This document shows, one piece after another, positions 15,506 through 23,568 of a stretch of DNA of 33,230 nucleotides. The notes under the pieces are model-generated. The model was not told the origin of the DNA. It did not search any database and worked only from the letters and a program-made list of their open reading frames with translations. The translations under genes were made by a program, and so were the position numbers. Position 1 is the first letter of the stretch. Each line of letters opens with the position of its first letter. This DNA is from Bacillota bacterium (GTDB taxonomy: Bacteria; Bacillota; UBA994; UBA5500): contig JAAYHE010000047.1 of assembly GCA_012735505.1 (NCBI GenBank), positions 1-33,230 of the forward strand, written 5' to 3'.

Positions 15506-15898
15506 ACAAACCTCCCTTTTAAGTTTTCAAGGTGCTTCGCCTCAATAAAAAGTGAGCGCATATAAAGGGGCAACCCCCCACATATTGACTCGGGGCTAAC
15601 AAGGCTATGCCAGAAGCAAAGCCGGCCAGTGTGTGGCCTCTATCACTTATTGGACTACTACCCAACAAGTTCCTTTATCGAATATTGAATTGATATGAAA
15701 TAGGCATTTAGCCTACTTGACATCCTGTCTGTATCTATCATAGACATAAAATTGCCTGACCACACCTCTACAGTGCAAAAAAGGCCGAGAGATTTTCTCG
15801 GCCTAGAAAAGGTTGAAGATCACTCTTCTGACTGTAAGCCAGTCGATGCCGACCCCCGAAAGTTGAGGGGCGCCTTGTATACACTCTCTGGCAAGATT
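15506..15898 (-). other. Noncoding region between recX and rny
   Basis: About 390 nt without a convincing gene. From the recX side it holds two small hairpins (CCCC/GGGG near 15853-15870; GACTG/CAGTC near 15830-15845) and the recX terminator (15777-15804). It also holds a short palindrome TAGGC-TAAAT-GCCTA near 15702-15716 and a CACCTTGAAAACT stretch near 15523-15535. The strong ribosome site of rny is at 15511-15520. I could not place a convincing SigA promoter for rny, and no known riboswitch fold was recognised. Confidence 0.6.
15777..15804 (-). terminator. Rho-independent terminator after recX
   Basis: A 9-bp stem AGGCCGAGA (15782-15790) with TCTCGGCCT (15796-15804) around GATTT is followed on the transcribed strand by TTTTTGC. 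It ends the recA-recX transcript about 95 nt past the recX stop. Confidence 0.9.
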
Positions 15899-16393
15899 TT
15901 AACTATTTAGCCCGTCCCTGTCAAGACAGTAGATCACCTTTTGCACTGCTTCTTCTATTAGGGCATAATCATAACCACGTTGCAAAAGGTAGCGGTATAG
16001 CCCTGCACGCACTTTAGGATCAGTCAACCTTTTGTCCTGCAGACGACGCCTGACAAGCCTTTGCGCCTGTTCTAGTAATACTTCATAGGGAACAGCGGCC
16101 ACAGCTGTAGCTACAATATCTGGGTCAATGCCCCGCAATTTCAAGTCACGACTCAACTTGTGCGGTCCATGCCCAGCCCGCGACCGCATCGCTACATACT
16201 GTACGGCGTATGCTTCATCATTGACATAGTTAATTTCCTGTAAGTAGTCTACCGCATCGGCAGCCTCCTCTGCGCTATAGCCTCGCCTCAACAGCCGATC
16301 CTTTAATTGCTGTCCCGTGTAGGCCTGCCTGCCCAAAAGCCAAAGGGCGTAAGAGCGGGCACTTCTATTGGGCTTCTTCCTTTTCGGATCCAT
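15899..16393 (-). CDS. recX: Regulatory protein RecX
   Basis: 164-residue RecX, which binds and modulates RecA filaments. The three-helix tandem repeats of the family are recognisable: [19 protein letters not shown], then [16 protein letters not shown], then a basic [16 protein letters not shown] stretch and the C-terminal [23 protein letters not shown] repeat (in pieces). The ATG at 16393 overlaps the end of recA by 29 nt and has GGTGGGTGAGG from recA directly upstream, implying coupled translation; a GTG two codons earlier is possible. It is followed by a terminator. Length and position directly after recA match the family. Confidence 0.92.
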   Translation of the reverse strand: MDPKRKKPNRSARSYALWLLGRQAYTGQQLKDRLLRRGYSAEEAADAVDYLQEINYVNDEAYAVQYVAMRSRAGHGPHKLSRDLKLRGIDPDIVATAVAAVPYEVLLEQAQRLVRRRLQDKRLTDPKVRAGLYRYLLQRGYDYALIEEAVQKVIYCLDRDGLNS

Positions 16394-17402
16394 CCTCACC
16401 CACCGCTTTATTACCTAGGCCCAATTGATACTTTTGCCGGATGCGCTGTTCTATTTCACTGCATAAATCGGGGTGCTCACGCAAGTAATTCTTGGCATTT
16501 TCACGGCCCTGCCCAAGACGTTCGTCGCCATAAGAATACCAGGCCCCGCTTTTGGTCACAATATCTGCCTCAACGCCGATGTCGAGAATATTGCCTTCTT
16601 TAGAAATACCTTCACCATACATGATATCGAACTCGGCTTGCTTAAAAGGTGGAGCAACCTTATTCTTTACCACCCTGATACGCGTACGGTTACCAACCAT
16701 ATCGGCACCTTGCTTTAGCGTTTCTGTACGCCGCACTTCTAAACGAACAGTGGAATAGAACTTAAGAGCTCGCCCTCCCGGAGTCACCTCGGGGTTACCA
16801 AACATCACACCCACTTTTTCACGTAGCTGGTTAATGAAAACAACAACCGTATGGGAGCGATTGATAGCACCAGCTAACTTGCGCAAAGCTTGAGACATCA
16901 GCCGTGCCTGTAAACCTACATGGGCGTCACCCATTTCGCCTTCTATTTCTGCTCGCGGTACTAAGGCTGCTACCGAGTCCACAACCACTATATCTACTGC
17001 ACCACTGCGTACTAGGGCTTCGGTAATTTCTAGGGCTTGTTCACCAGTGTCGGGCTGGGAAACCAGCAGATCTTCAATATTGACTCCTAAATTTTGAGCA
17101 TATGCAGGATCTAATGCATGTTCGGCATCAATGAAAGCAGCAATCCCACCCAACTTTTGCGCCTCAGCAATCATATGTAGCGCCACCGTTGTCTTACCCG
17201 ATGATTCGGGCCCAAAAACCTCGATAATGCGCCCCCGGGGGATACCACCTACTCCTAAAGCAATATCTAGGGCTAACGAACCAGTCGGAATCACATCAAG
17301 GGTGAGTTTTGTCGCATCAGCTCCCAGGCGCATCACCGCACCTTTACCAAATTGTTTTTCAATCTGGTTGAGAGCCATTTCTAGCGCTTGTTTCTTTTCC
17401 AT
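16365..17402 (-). CDS. recA: Recombinase RecA
   Basis: 345-residue RecA: ATP-dependent strand exchange, and the coprotease that triggers LexA cleavage. Walker A GPESSGKT is at 64-71. [10 protein letters not shown] (Walker B) follows near 138-147, and the L1/L2 DNA-binding regions around [12 protein letters not shown] and the segment from about 192 to 212 ([17 protein letters not shown]) are intact. The acidic C-terminal tail ([11 protein letters not shown]) is typical. The ATG at 17402 has GGAGGGGGG about 6 nt upstream; an in-frame extension to 17477 is not supported because it passes through the promoter region. An SOS-box-like site lies about 70-80 nt upstream. recX overlaps the end. Confidence 0.98.
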   Translation of the reverse strand: MEKKQALEMALNQIEKQFGKGAVMRLGADATKLTLDVIPTGSLALDIALGVGGIPRGRIIEVFGPESSGKTTVALHMIAEAQKLGGIAAFIDAEHALDPAYAQNLGVNIEDLLVSQPDTGEQALEITEALVRSGAVDIVVVDSVAALVPRAEIEGEMGDAHVGLQARLMSQALRKLAGAINRSHTVVVFINQLREKVGVMFGNPEVTPGGRALKFYSTVRLEVRRTETLKQGADMVGNRTRIRVVKNKVAPPFKQAEFDIMYGEGISKEGNILDIGVEADIVTKSGAWYSYGDERLGQGRENAKNYLREHPDLCSEIEQRIRQKYQLGLGNKAVGEDGSEKEEAQ

Positions 17403-17470
17403 CTGCTTCCCCCCTCCAAACCAAGAATAACTAATGTTAACATAGCATAGTTTACAAGTCCCATGCCAAC

Positions 17471-17484
17471 CACACATTTGTTCG
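17471..17484 (-). promoter_or_regulatory. recA: LexA (SOS) box-like operator upstream of recA
   Basis: The minus strand reads CGAACAAATGTGTG. Compared with the Gram-positive SOS consensus CGAACRNRYGTTYG it matches 13 of 14 positions (one G for T in the second half-site). It lies in the recA upstream region, just before TTGGCA (possible -35) and TATGTT (possible -10, 19 nt apart). LexA control of recA is therefore likely. Confidence 0.65.
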
Positions 17485-17551
17485 GTTATTGAACATCTGC
17501 ATGGATTAGCTTGCGTATACTCGTCCTATCTTCCCCAATCGTCTCTTTTTG

Positions 17552-18100
17552 CTAAACAGAAAATTCTTGCTTGTGCAGCGTACTATAGACAGCACCAGTG
17601 GGTTTGAGTTGGCTGGCAAAGAGAATAACATCTCCAATGGTATCGCATAATACCGGTCCACGCCAGGCTTGCCAACGCTTTACGGTGGCGCTAGCTGGCG
17701 CTCTCCTTACTCGTCCGATGGTTAGGTGGGGATGAAAACGCTGGTCGAGATCAAAGCCTTGCTCTTTGAGAGCGATGGCTAACGATCGCTGCAAGGCGTT
17801 CATTGACTTTTCATCTTCTTTTAAACCCAACCATAGGACCCGGGGCTTCCCCCAATGGGGGAAAGTATCGATTGTTGTGGCCAGCTCGATCTCGAAGCGC
17901 CGAAAATTTGCCAAACAATCCATGGCAGCCCTAATAGCAGGTATTGCTGTTTCCTCTATCTCACCTAAGAAGGCTAAAGTAAAATGGAAATTCTCAGCAG
18001 GCACCCATGAAATAGCCCTAGTCGCAGTAAGCGGCGCTAACGCCTTGGCCAACTGTTGACGCAAGGCGACAGATGGTTGTAATCCAATAAACAAGCGCAT
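17552..18100 (-). CDS. thpR: RNA 2',3'-cyclic phosphodiesterase (2H family, ThpR/LigT)
   Basis: 182-residue 2H phosphoesterase. The two catalytic HxTx motifs are H39-F-T-L (in NFHFTLAFLG) and H125-L-T-I (in HPHLTIGR), at the expected spacing. Family members open 2',3'-cyclic phosphates and can ligate RNA halves in vitro; the cellular role is unsettled. The ATG at 18100 follows the cinA stop by one nucleotide with GGGGGAG upstream, so it is co-translated with cinA. It precedes recA with a 149-nt gap that holds the recA control region. Size and motifs are normal. Confidence 0.93.
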   Translation of the reverse strand: MRLFIGLQPSVALRQQLAKALAPLTATRAISWVPAENFHFTLAFLGEIEETAIPAIRAAMDCLANFRRFEIELATTIDTFPHWGKPRVLWLGLKEDEKSMNALQRSLAIALKEQGFDLDQRFHPHLTIGRVRRAPASATVKRWQAWRGPVLCDTIGDVILFASQLKPTGAVYSTLHKQEFSV

Positions 18101-18101
18101 G

Positions 18102-19343
18102 CTATAACTCCCCCAGTAATAGAAGGCGGGCCATATTTATGGCTGTCTTGGCAGAGCGCTCGCGGACAGCTGCCCGCTCTCCCCTTAATGCTAGTTTTTG
18201 CACCACTTCTCCTACGGGAGATAAAACGGCAACATAAACTGTGCCTACCGGTTTCTGGGGTGTACCACCATCGGGACCGGCTATACCAGTGATGGCTATG
18301 CTAACTTGAGCTCCACTAGCCTTCAACGCTCCCTGGGCCATAGCTCTCGCACACGCCGCACTTACAGCACCATGTTTAGCCAATATTGCTGCAGGAACAC
18401 CCAGCATCTGTTGCTTAGACTCGTTGCTGTAAGTGATAAAACCAGCGCCAAAGTATGCCGAGCTACCTGGAACAGAAGTGATCATGCTACCGAGTAGACC
18501 ACCTGTACACGATTCTGCAACAGTGAGCTGGAAACCGCGCTCTTGGAGCAGCTTCCCTAGTACGCCAGGCAGCGTGTCGTCATCTACACCATAAATGGCC
18601 GTCCCTATCCGCTCTCGAATGGCTTCTTCTATTGGCTTGATCATGTCCCAGGCGTTCTTTTCGTTTTCTGCCTTGGCAGTTAACCTTATTTGCAGCTCGC
18701 CTAAACTCGCGTACAGAGCAATAGTCGGATTAGATTGGGCAGCAATCAAGTCTGCAATTTGTTCTTCTAAGGCCGATTCGCCAATGCCGACGACCCTAAG
18801 ACTGCGGGAGAGGATCACCCCGTGCCCAATCATTTCCAATAACAAGGGGCGCACCTGTTCTCTAAACATAGGTCGCATTTCGCGCGGAGGTCCAGGCAAA
18901 AGTACAGCTAAGCGATCAGCTTCTCGGATGGCTAAACCGGGGGCCGTACCCCGAGAATTGGAAAAAACTATAGCACCATCCGGCACCATTGCCTGCCGCC
19001 GATTATTTTCTGTAATAGGACTACTGCCCCGGTGCATATGCCCTTTAATTTCCTGCCACACATCGTCCCGAAACCGCAAAGGGCGTCCCAAAGCAGCAGC
19101 TATACCCTCTCGAGTGAGATCGTCGGTCGTTGGGCCTAGACCTCCTGTCAAGATGACAATCTGGGCTCTTTCCCATGCCTGTTGAAAAACCTGTATCAAC
19201 CGCTCTCTGTTATCACCTACTACAGTATGGTGGTATACATCTAGCCCTAGCGATGCTAGCTCTTGCGATAAGAATTGTGCATTAGTATTTACAATTTGCC
19301 CGAGCAGAAGCTCTGTACCAACAGCTATTATTTCTGCAATCAT
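18102..19343 (-). CDS. cinA: CinA: competence/damage-inducible protein with NMN amidohydrolase domain
   Basis: 413 residues in the usual two-domain form. The N-terminal molybdopterin-binding-like (MoCF/COG1058) domain begins AEIIAVGTELLLGQIVNTN and contains LTGGLGPTTDD. The C-terminal PncC-type domain has VAESCTGGLLG and ITGIAGPDGGTPQKPVGT. The C-terminal domain deamidates nicotinamide mononucleotide in pyridine nucleotide recycling, and the N-terminal domain in relatives hydrolyses ADP-ribose-type substrates. The ATG at 19343 has AGGAGG 8 nt upstream. It heads a cinA-thpR-recA-recX stretch, a common Firmicute neighbourhood that links it with recombination and competence. Confidence 0.95.
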   Translation of the reverse strand: MIAEIIAVGTELLLGQIVNTNAQFLSQELASLGLDVYHHTVVGDNRERLIQVFQQAWERAQIVILTGGLGPTTDDLTREGIAAALGRPLRFRDDVWQEIKGHMHRGSSPITENNRRQAMVPDGAIVFSNSRGTAPGLAIREADRLAVLLPGPPREMRPMFREQVRPLLLEMIGHGVILSRSLRVVGIGESALEEQIADLIAAQSNPTIALYASLGELQIRLTAKAENEKNAWDMIKPIEEAIRERIGTAIYGVDDDTLPGVLGKLLQERGFQLTVAESCTGGLLGSMITSVPGSSAYFGAGFITYSNESKQQMLGVPAAILAKHGAVSAACARAMAQGALKASGAQVSIAITGIAGPDGGTPQKPVGTVYVAVLSPVGEVVQKLALRGERAAVRERSAKTAINMARLLLLGEL

Positions 19344-19435
19344 CAGTCACGCCTCCTGCTTTATATCCGCTTCAGTATTCCACAAAGAGGCATGGCTTAC
19401 CTGCTTCACCGAACCAAAAGCAAGCCGAGTCAAAC

Positions 19436-19466
19436 AAAAAAACCCCAGGATTAGATCAACCTGGGG
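19436..19466 (-). terminator. Rho-independent terminator after the FtsH-like gene
   Basis: CCCCAGG (19443-19449) pairs with CCTGGGG (19460-19466), and on the transcribed strand seven T residues follow (19442-19436). It lies about 60 nt past the protease gene stop and isolates the two-gene unit from cinA. Confidence 0.88.
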
Positions 19467-19524
19467 CATGGGATTAACTTGGTGCAAATAGCCAAAGGCC
19501 TTAGGCGGAGCCTTCCTAGTCTTC

Positions 19525-21009
19525 TTATGACTCAGCCAGCCATGCTCGCAAACAACTGCCCTCGATACGTTCCTCTTGCTGTAGCCGGGAGGCTACCTTA
19601 CGCAACAGGGGCGAGTGCTCAGCCAAATAGGCACGTACTGCTTCCTCTATCTCCTTTAGCAGCGCCTGCTCAGCCTCATGAAAAGTCTCTTTACTCAGCA
19701 CCTCTTTGTCAACGACTCCCAGCGGAGACATACCCGACAAGACGTAACGACGAGCTAACTCAATCGCTTTCTGGAAGTCGCCGGTAGCTCCGGTACTACG
19801 ACTGCCTAGATTTAACTCTTCGGCAACAGCCCCGGCCAAAAGGACCCATAGCTGCTCCCGGATTTGTTCCTCGGTCTGCAGGTAACCTGCGTCGTCATTG
19901 GGAGTTTGCCGCACATAACCTAGAGCATTTCCTCGCGACAAAATAGTGACATTGGCTACAGAACCTGGACGAACATGTTCTGCGACCAAAGCATGGCCAG
20001 CTTCATGTATACTTATACGCTCCCGCTCCTTGGCGGAAGGGCGCCTATCTAGGGTTTCTCCTAACATGACCTTCTCAATGCTTTGGCGGAAATGTCGCTG
20101 GGTCAATTCCTTAGCTCGTTCACGCATAGCCAAAATGGCCGCTTCGTTAGCTAAACTTTCTAAATGAGCGCCCGAAAATCCATAAGTCTCTTGCGCTATT
20201 TGTTTCAAATCGACATCAGCCGCTAAAGGCTTGTTACGAGTATGCACCTTAAGAATTTGTAGACGTGCATCCTTATCAGGTAAATCAACCCTGACCAGAC
20301 GGTCAAATCGCCCCGGGCGTAGCAAAGCGCTATCTAAGAGGTCAGGTCTATTGGTGGCACCGATCACTAAAATACGCACGTCGTTATCGTTGGCAATACC
20401 GTCCATTTCCACCAACAATTGATTTAGGGTTTGATCATACTCGAGATGACTGCTATGCTGACCACGATGGCCACCTAAGACATCTATCTCGTCTATAAAA
20501 ATTATCGCTTTAGTTTTGCCTTGCTTCCTGGCAGTTTCTCTAGCCCGCTCAAACAGTTGGCGCACCCGCTGCGCTCCCACACCGGCATACATTTCCACGA
20601 ACTCACTGCCACTAGCTGCTAAGAAAGCAGAATCGGTATAGGAGGCGGCCGCCTTGGCCAGCAAAGTCTTACCGGTGCCCGGAGGGCCGCTTAGCAAAAT
20701 GCCCTGTAAAGGCCTGATACCAAGAGCACGGCTGATGCCGTCCTCGTTAATAAATTCGAGAGCCTCTAAGAGCTCCTGTTTTGCTGTCTCTTGCCCGCCG
20801 ATATCGTCAAAAGTAGTCAGTTGGGCTTTAGTTGCATCCGAAAGCACAGTTCCTGCCTTATTGCCGATGCCGCCTAAGCCAAAACGGTCACCCACGAGAT
20901 AAATAAACCCTGCGAACAAAACGAAAGGCAAGACGTTAATCTTTATCAGTAGCAAGAAAACAAGAAGACCGGCTATTAAACCATAACCAACCTCCTTCTG
21001 ATAATTCAT
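19525..21009 (-). CDS. FtsH-like membrane AAA zinc metalloprotease lacking the extracytoplasmic domain
   Basis: 494-residue AAA protease, shorter than typical FtsH (about 600 or more). Two hydrophobic segments at about 8-23 and 27-40 are separated by only a few residues, so the usual extracytoplasmic domain is missing. Walker A GPPGTGKT is at 108-115, Walker B IIFIDE at 169-174, and the second region of homology with RPGRFDR at 231-237. The zinc site HEAGH is at 335-339, with the expected third ligand Asp411 in GATGDFQ. All catalytic parts look intact. The pore loop reads MYAGVG where classical FtsH has MFVGVG. The ATG at 21009 overlaps the upstream stop (ATGA) and has GGAGG 9 nt before it. 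It likely degrades membrane or regulatory proteins; the substrate is unknown. A separate housekeeping ftsH probably exists elsewhere. Confidence 0.87.
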   Translation of the reverse strand: MNYQKEVGYGLIAGLLVFLLLIKINVLPFVLFAGFIYLVGDRFGLGGIGNKAGTVLSDATKAQLTTFDDIGGQETAKQELLEALEFINEDGISRALGIRPLQGILLSGPPGTGKTLLAKAAASYTDSAFLAASGSEFVEMYAGVGAQRVRQLFERARETARKQGKTKAIIFIDEIDVLGGHRGQHSSHLEYDQTLNQLLVEMDGIANDNDVRILVIGATNRPDLLDSALLRPGRFDRLVRVDLPDKDARLQILKVHTRNKPLAADVDLKQIAQETYGFSGAHLESLANEAAILAMRERAKELTQRHFRQSIEKVMLGETLDRRPSAKERERISIHEAGHALVAEHVRPGSVANVTILSRGNALGYVRQTPNDDAGYLQTEEQIREQLWVLLAGAVAEELNLGSRSTGATGDFQKAIELARRYVLSGMSPLGVVDKEVLSKETFHEAEQALLKEIEEAVRAYLAEHSPLLRKVASRLQQEERIEGSCLRAWLAES

Positions 21010-21536
21010 CGTTCAACACCTCCAAAATTAGAAACAGGAAGGGCCTCCAGCAGATCTCCTGCTTCATCTTGGAGTCGAATATAAATATTGTCTGCATCGA
21101 CGCCGATCTGGTAAGACACTCCTGGATAATTGATTACTTCCTCCACCCTCTCGGCCATCAAAACGTATTCATGCCGACGCTGAGCCTCTCCTAATATCAG
21201 GTTCAACTGATCGCGAAGCTGCAATAGCTTGCCGGTAGGATGGTCCTCCCACACTATCTCTACCGAACGACCCGGCAAAGCCTGCTGTAAGAGCTGGTTT
21301 ATCTGGGAAGCTAGCGCGGGGAAGTTGGCCTCCGCATGCACTCCGATACGCAAGCTAATCTGATGCTGTTTAGTTACCAGCTGAACGTTACTTACACCAG
21401 AAATCTGATTCAAGCTGTCTAGCAACGGCGTCCGAATAGCACGGAACTGCCAGGTTGAATAAGCTATATAGAGAAGCGCTGTAGTCAGAAATAAAACCCC
21501 AATTACTATCGCCCAGTTGAGTTTGGGCAGTCGCAT
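21006..21536 (-). CDS. Single-pass membrane protein of unknown function, coupled to the FtsH-like protease
   Basis: 176 residues, not recognised. The N-terminus is short and basic, followed by a clear membrane helix at about 9-28. A soluble region to the end then probably faces outside the membrane, by the positive-inside rule. That region alternates short strands and helices, with a GVSNVQLVTK segment near 47-56 and a similar GVSYQIGVDADNIYIRL segment near 139-155. No Cys, metal motif or lipobox is seen. The ATG at 21536 has AGGTGG 7 nt upstream, and the stop overlaps the protease start by 4 nt. An extended -10 promoter lies 42 nt upstream. The context suggests a partner or adaptor of the protease; this is inference only. 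Confidence 0.8.
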   Translation of the reverse strand: MRLPKLNWAIVIGVLFLTTALLYIAYSTWQFRAIRTPLLDSLNQISGVSNVQLVTKQHQISLRIGVHAEANFPALASQINQLLQQALPGRSVEIVWEDHPTGKLLQLRDQLNLILGEAQRRHEYVLMAERVEEVINYPGVSYQIGVDADNIYIRLQDEAGDLLEALPVSNFGGVER

Positions 21537-21577
21537 GCTATCACCACCTATCTAGTTAACATAATGTCACGATAACT

Positions 21578-21586
21578 ATTATAGCA
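21578..21586 (-). promoter_or_regulatory. Extended -10 promoter for the membrane protein/protease unit
   Basis: The minus strand reads TGCTATAAT, a perfect TGnTATAAT extended -10, 42 nt before the start codon at 21536. The -35 region 17-18 nt upstream is poor, which is typical of extended -10 promoters. It lies directly downstream of the pgsA terminator, so the two-gene unit has its own vegetative promoter. Confidence 0.65.
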
Positions 21587-21640
21587 TACGACGCCTTATT
21601 TTGGTGCAGCATGTTTTTCCGGCATATTAAGAGCTGTCTA

Positions 21641-21676
21641 TAAAGTAAAAAGTTGCCTCCAGCCAGAGGCAACTTT
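21641..21676 (-). terminator. Rho-independent terminator after pgsA
   Basis: An 11-bp perfect stem AAAGTTGCCTC (21649-21659) and GAGGCAACTTT (21666-21676) with loop CAGCCA is followed on the transcribed strand by TTACTTTAT. It lies about 34 nt past the pgsA stop. A flanking A-rich 3' side could make it partly bidirectional. Confidence 0.85.
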
Positions 21677-21709
21677 AAATAAAATTCTAAACGCAATTTC
21701 ACAACATAT

Positions 21710-22249
21710 TTAATGCCACTTCAGCTGTTTGCCTACGCCCACAAAATAATCAACGCCAGACCAGGCGGTCAAAACGATAGAAACCCAAACCGCAATATTC
21801 GTGAAGGGAAAACCGATCAAAGAGAAGGGATAATTGTCAAGCAAAAGCCCCACGATGGCCACGATTTGGCTAATGGTTTTCAATTTAGCAATCGGGCTAG
21901 CTTGGATAATGATGCCCTCTGCTGCTGCCAACGCGCGTAAGCTGGTAACGGCTAGTTCACGTGAAATAATGACGATAGCAACCCATGCAGGTAAAACCCC
22001 TGATTCTACGAGGGAAATCAGTGCAGCGGTAATTAACAGCTTATCTGCTAAAGGATCTAGCAGCTTACCTAAGTTAGTAATCTCCTTCCGTTTCCGGGCC
22101 AAATAGCCGTCCAATCCATCGGTACTAGCTGCGAGAATGAAAATACCAGCCGCAATAAAAGTACCATAGGGAATGCTCTCTAGCACAAAATACAAGAAAA
22201 CAGGCACCAAAATGATGCGCATGATGGTAATACGATTGGCCAACGTCAT
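21710..22249 (-). CDS. pgsA: CDP-diacylglycerol-glycerol-3-phosphate 3-phosphatidyltransferase
   Basis: 179-residue integral membrane CDP-alcohol phosphatidyltransferase that makes phosphatidylglycerol phosphate, the committed step to phosphatidylglycerol. The family motif D-G-x2-A-R-x8-G-x3-D-x3-D is complete: D47, G48, A51, R52, G61, D65, D69. Several membrane helices fill the rest (e.g. 11-23, 29-42, 86-96, 122-136, 148-165). The ATG at 22249 overlaps the rimO stop as ATGA, so the two are translationally coupled. Length and rimO-pgsA order are typical of Firmicutes. Last gene of its operon. Confidence 0.95.
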   Translation of the reverse strand: MTLANRITIMRIILVPVFLYFVLESIPYGTFIAAGIFILAASTDGLDGYLARKRKEITNLGKLLDPLADKLLITAALISLVESGVLPAWVAIVIISRELAVTSLRALAAAEGIIIQASPIAKLKTISQIVAIVGLLLDNYPFSLIGFPFTNIAVWVSIVLTAWSGVDYFVGVGKQLKWH

Positions 22250-23568
22250 ACCTGGGGCACCCCCACCAAATCGTACTCTAGGGCTGATACAATATCCACA
22301 ACAATTATTTGGCCCGGTTGGGCGTTAACTTTTCGCACATACACCAAACCATCTACGTCGGGTGCATCTTTTCGCCCCCTGCCAATGATGCCTTGACCTT
22401 GCGGCCACTCCTTTTCAACCAAAACTTCTATGCTTCGCCCTACAAACCGCTGATTGCGAGTGCGTGAGATCGAGCGCTGCAACGACATCAAATAGTCGCG
22501 CCTCTCTTCCTTGACATCATCTGGTATTTGGTCAGTCCGCCGAGCGGCCTCTGTTCCTTCCTCTTGCGAATAGGTAAACACGCCCACATGATCAAAACAA
22601 AATTCACGCATAAAGTTGGCCAACAACTCCACGTCAGCTTCCGTCTCGCCAGGGAAGCCAACGATAAAGGTTGTGCGTAGCGTAAGGTCAGGTATATTAT
22701 CGCGTAAAGAAGTTAGCAGTCTTCTTATTTGCGCAGGATCATCGGGCCGGCGCATTTCTCGTAGAAGACGGGGGCTAATGTGCTGCAACGGTAGATCAAT
22801 ATACTCTACAAAACGAGATTCCTTACGCATCAGATCAATTAAATCCGGCGAAAAGTGGGTTGGATAAGCATAAAGCAAACGGAACCAAGCCGGCCCCTCT
22901 ATTTGTAACAAATCCTGCAGCAAACTAGCCAACCCCAAGCGCCCATAGCGATCTAAGCCGTATCGGGTAACATCTTGGGCAATCAGGTTAATCTCCTGTA
23001 CCCCTTCCCGGGATAAGTCTTGTACTTCACGGATAATGCTATTACGGTCTCGACTCCGATAGGCACCTCGGATCAGGGGTATAGCACAATATGAACAACG
23101 ATGATCACACCCCTCGGCAATTTTCACATAGGCGCTATATTTAGGAGTTACTCGTAACCGCTTTGGCGCTGTATCATAATCATAAGCAGGATCGGCTACA
23201 GCTAGTACCCGTTCGCCCGCCAATACCCGCTTGATAACTTCATCGATTTGACCTAGCGTGCCAGTACCGAGCACACCATCCACCTCGGGCATCTCCTCGA
23301 GGATCTGTTGCCCATACCGCTGGGTCAAGCAACCGCTGACTAATATCCCTCTACAAACGCCTTTTTCTTTCCACTCAGCCATCTCCAAAATGCTAGCAAT
23401 AGACTCTTCCTTGGCCGCCTGGATAAAACCACAGGTATTAATGATTAAAAGATGAGCACGGGCAGGATCATTAGTTAGTTCATACCCTTTTGCCCGCAAT
23501 TCACCCAGCATTATCTCTGTATCTACCGTATTCTTAGCACAGCCAAGAGTGATCATTCCAACTTTCAA
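22246..23568 (-). CDS. rimO: Ribosomal protein uS12 methylthiotransferase RimO
   Basis: 440-residue radical SAM methylthiotransferase that modifies an aspartate of ribosomal protein uS12. The N-terminal UPF0004 domain has three cluster cysteines at C10 (TLGCAKN), C46 (NTCGF) and C80 (SGCLTQR). The radical SAM triad CDHRCSYC is at 154-161. A C-terminal TRAM domain follows (from about 375). The TLGCAKN N-terminus and the CDHRCSYCAIP core separate RimO from MiaB and MtaB. The start is a TTG at 23568 with GAGGAGG 7-8 nt upstream; no ATG fits. It is coupled to pgsA. A hairpin upstream ends the previous operon, so it has its own promoter, which I could not place firmly. Confidence 0.95.
   Translation of the reverse strand: MKVGMITLGCAKNTVDTEIMLGELRAKGYELTNDPARAHLLIINTCGFIQAAKEESIASILEMAEWKEKGVCRGILVSGCLTQRYGQQILEEMPEVDGVLGTGTLGQIDEVIKRVLAGERVLAVADPAYDYDTAPKRLRVTPKYSAYVKIAEGCDHRCSYCAIPLIRGAYRSRDRNSIIREVQDLSREGVQEINLIAQDVTRYGLDRYGRLGLASLLQDLLQIEGPAWFRLLYAYPTHFSPDLIDLMRKESRFVEYIDLPLQHISPRLLREMRRPDDPAQIRRLLTSLRDNIPDLTLRTTFIVGFPGETEADVELLANFMREFCFDHVGVFTYSQEEGTEAARRTDQIPDDVKEERRDYLMSLQRSISRTRNQRFVGRSIEVLVEKEWPQGQGIIGRGRKDAPDVDGLVYVRKVNAQPGQIIVVDIVSALEYDLVGVPQV

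Noticed and set aside
18595-19185. 196-codon open frame on the plus strand
   Set aside because: It lies wholly antisense to cinA, is rich in Ser/Arg with no domain pattern, and has no ribosome site; a shadow of the real gene.
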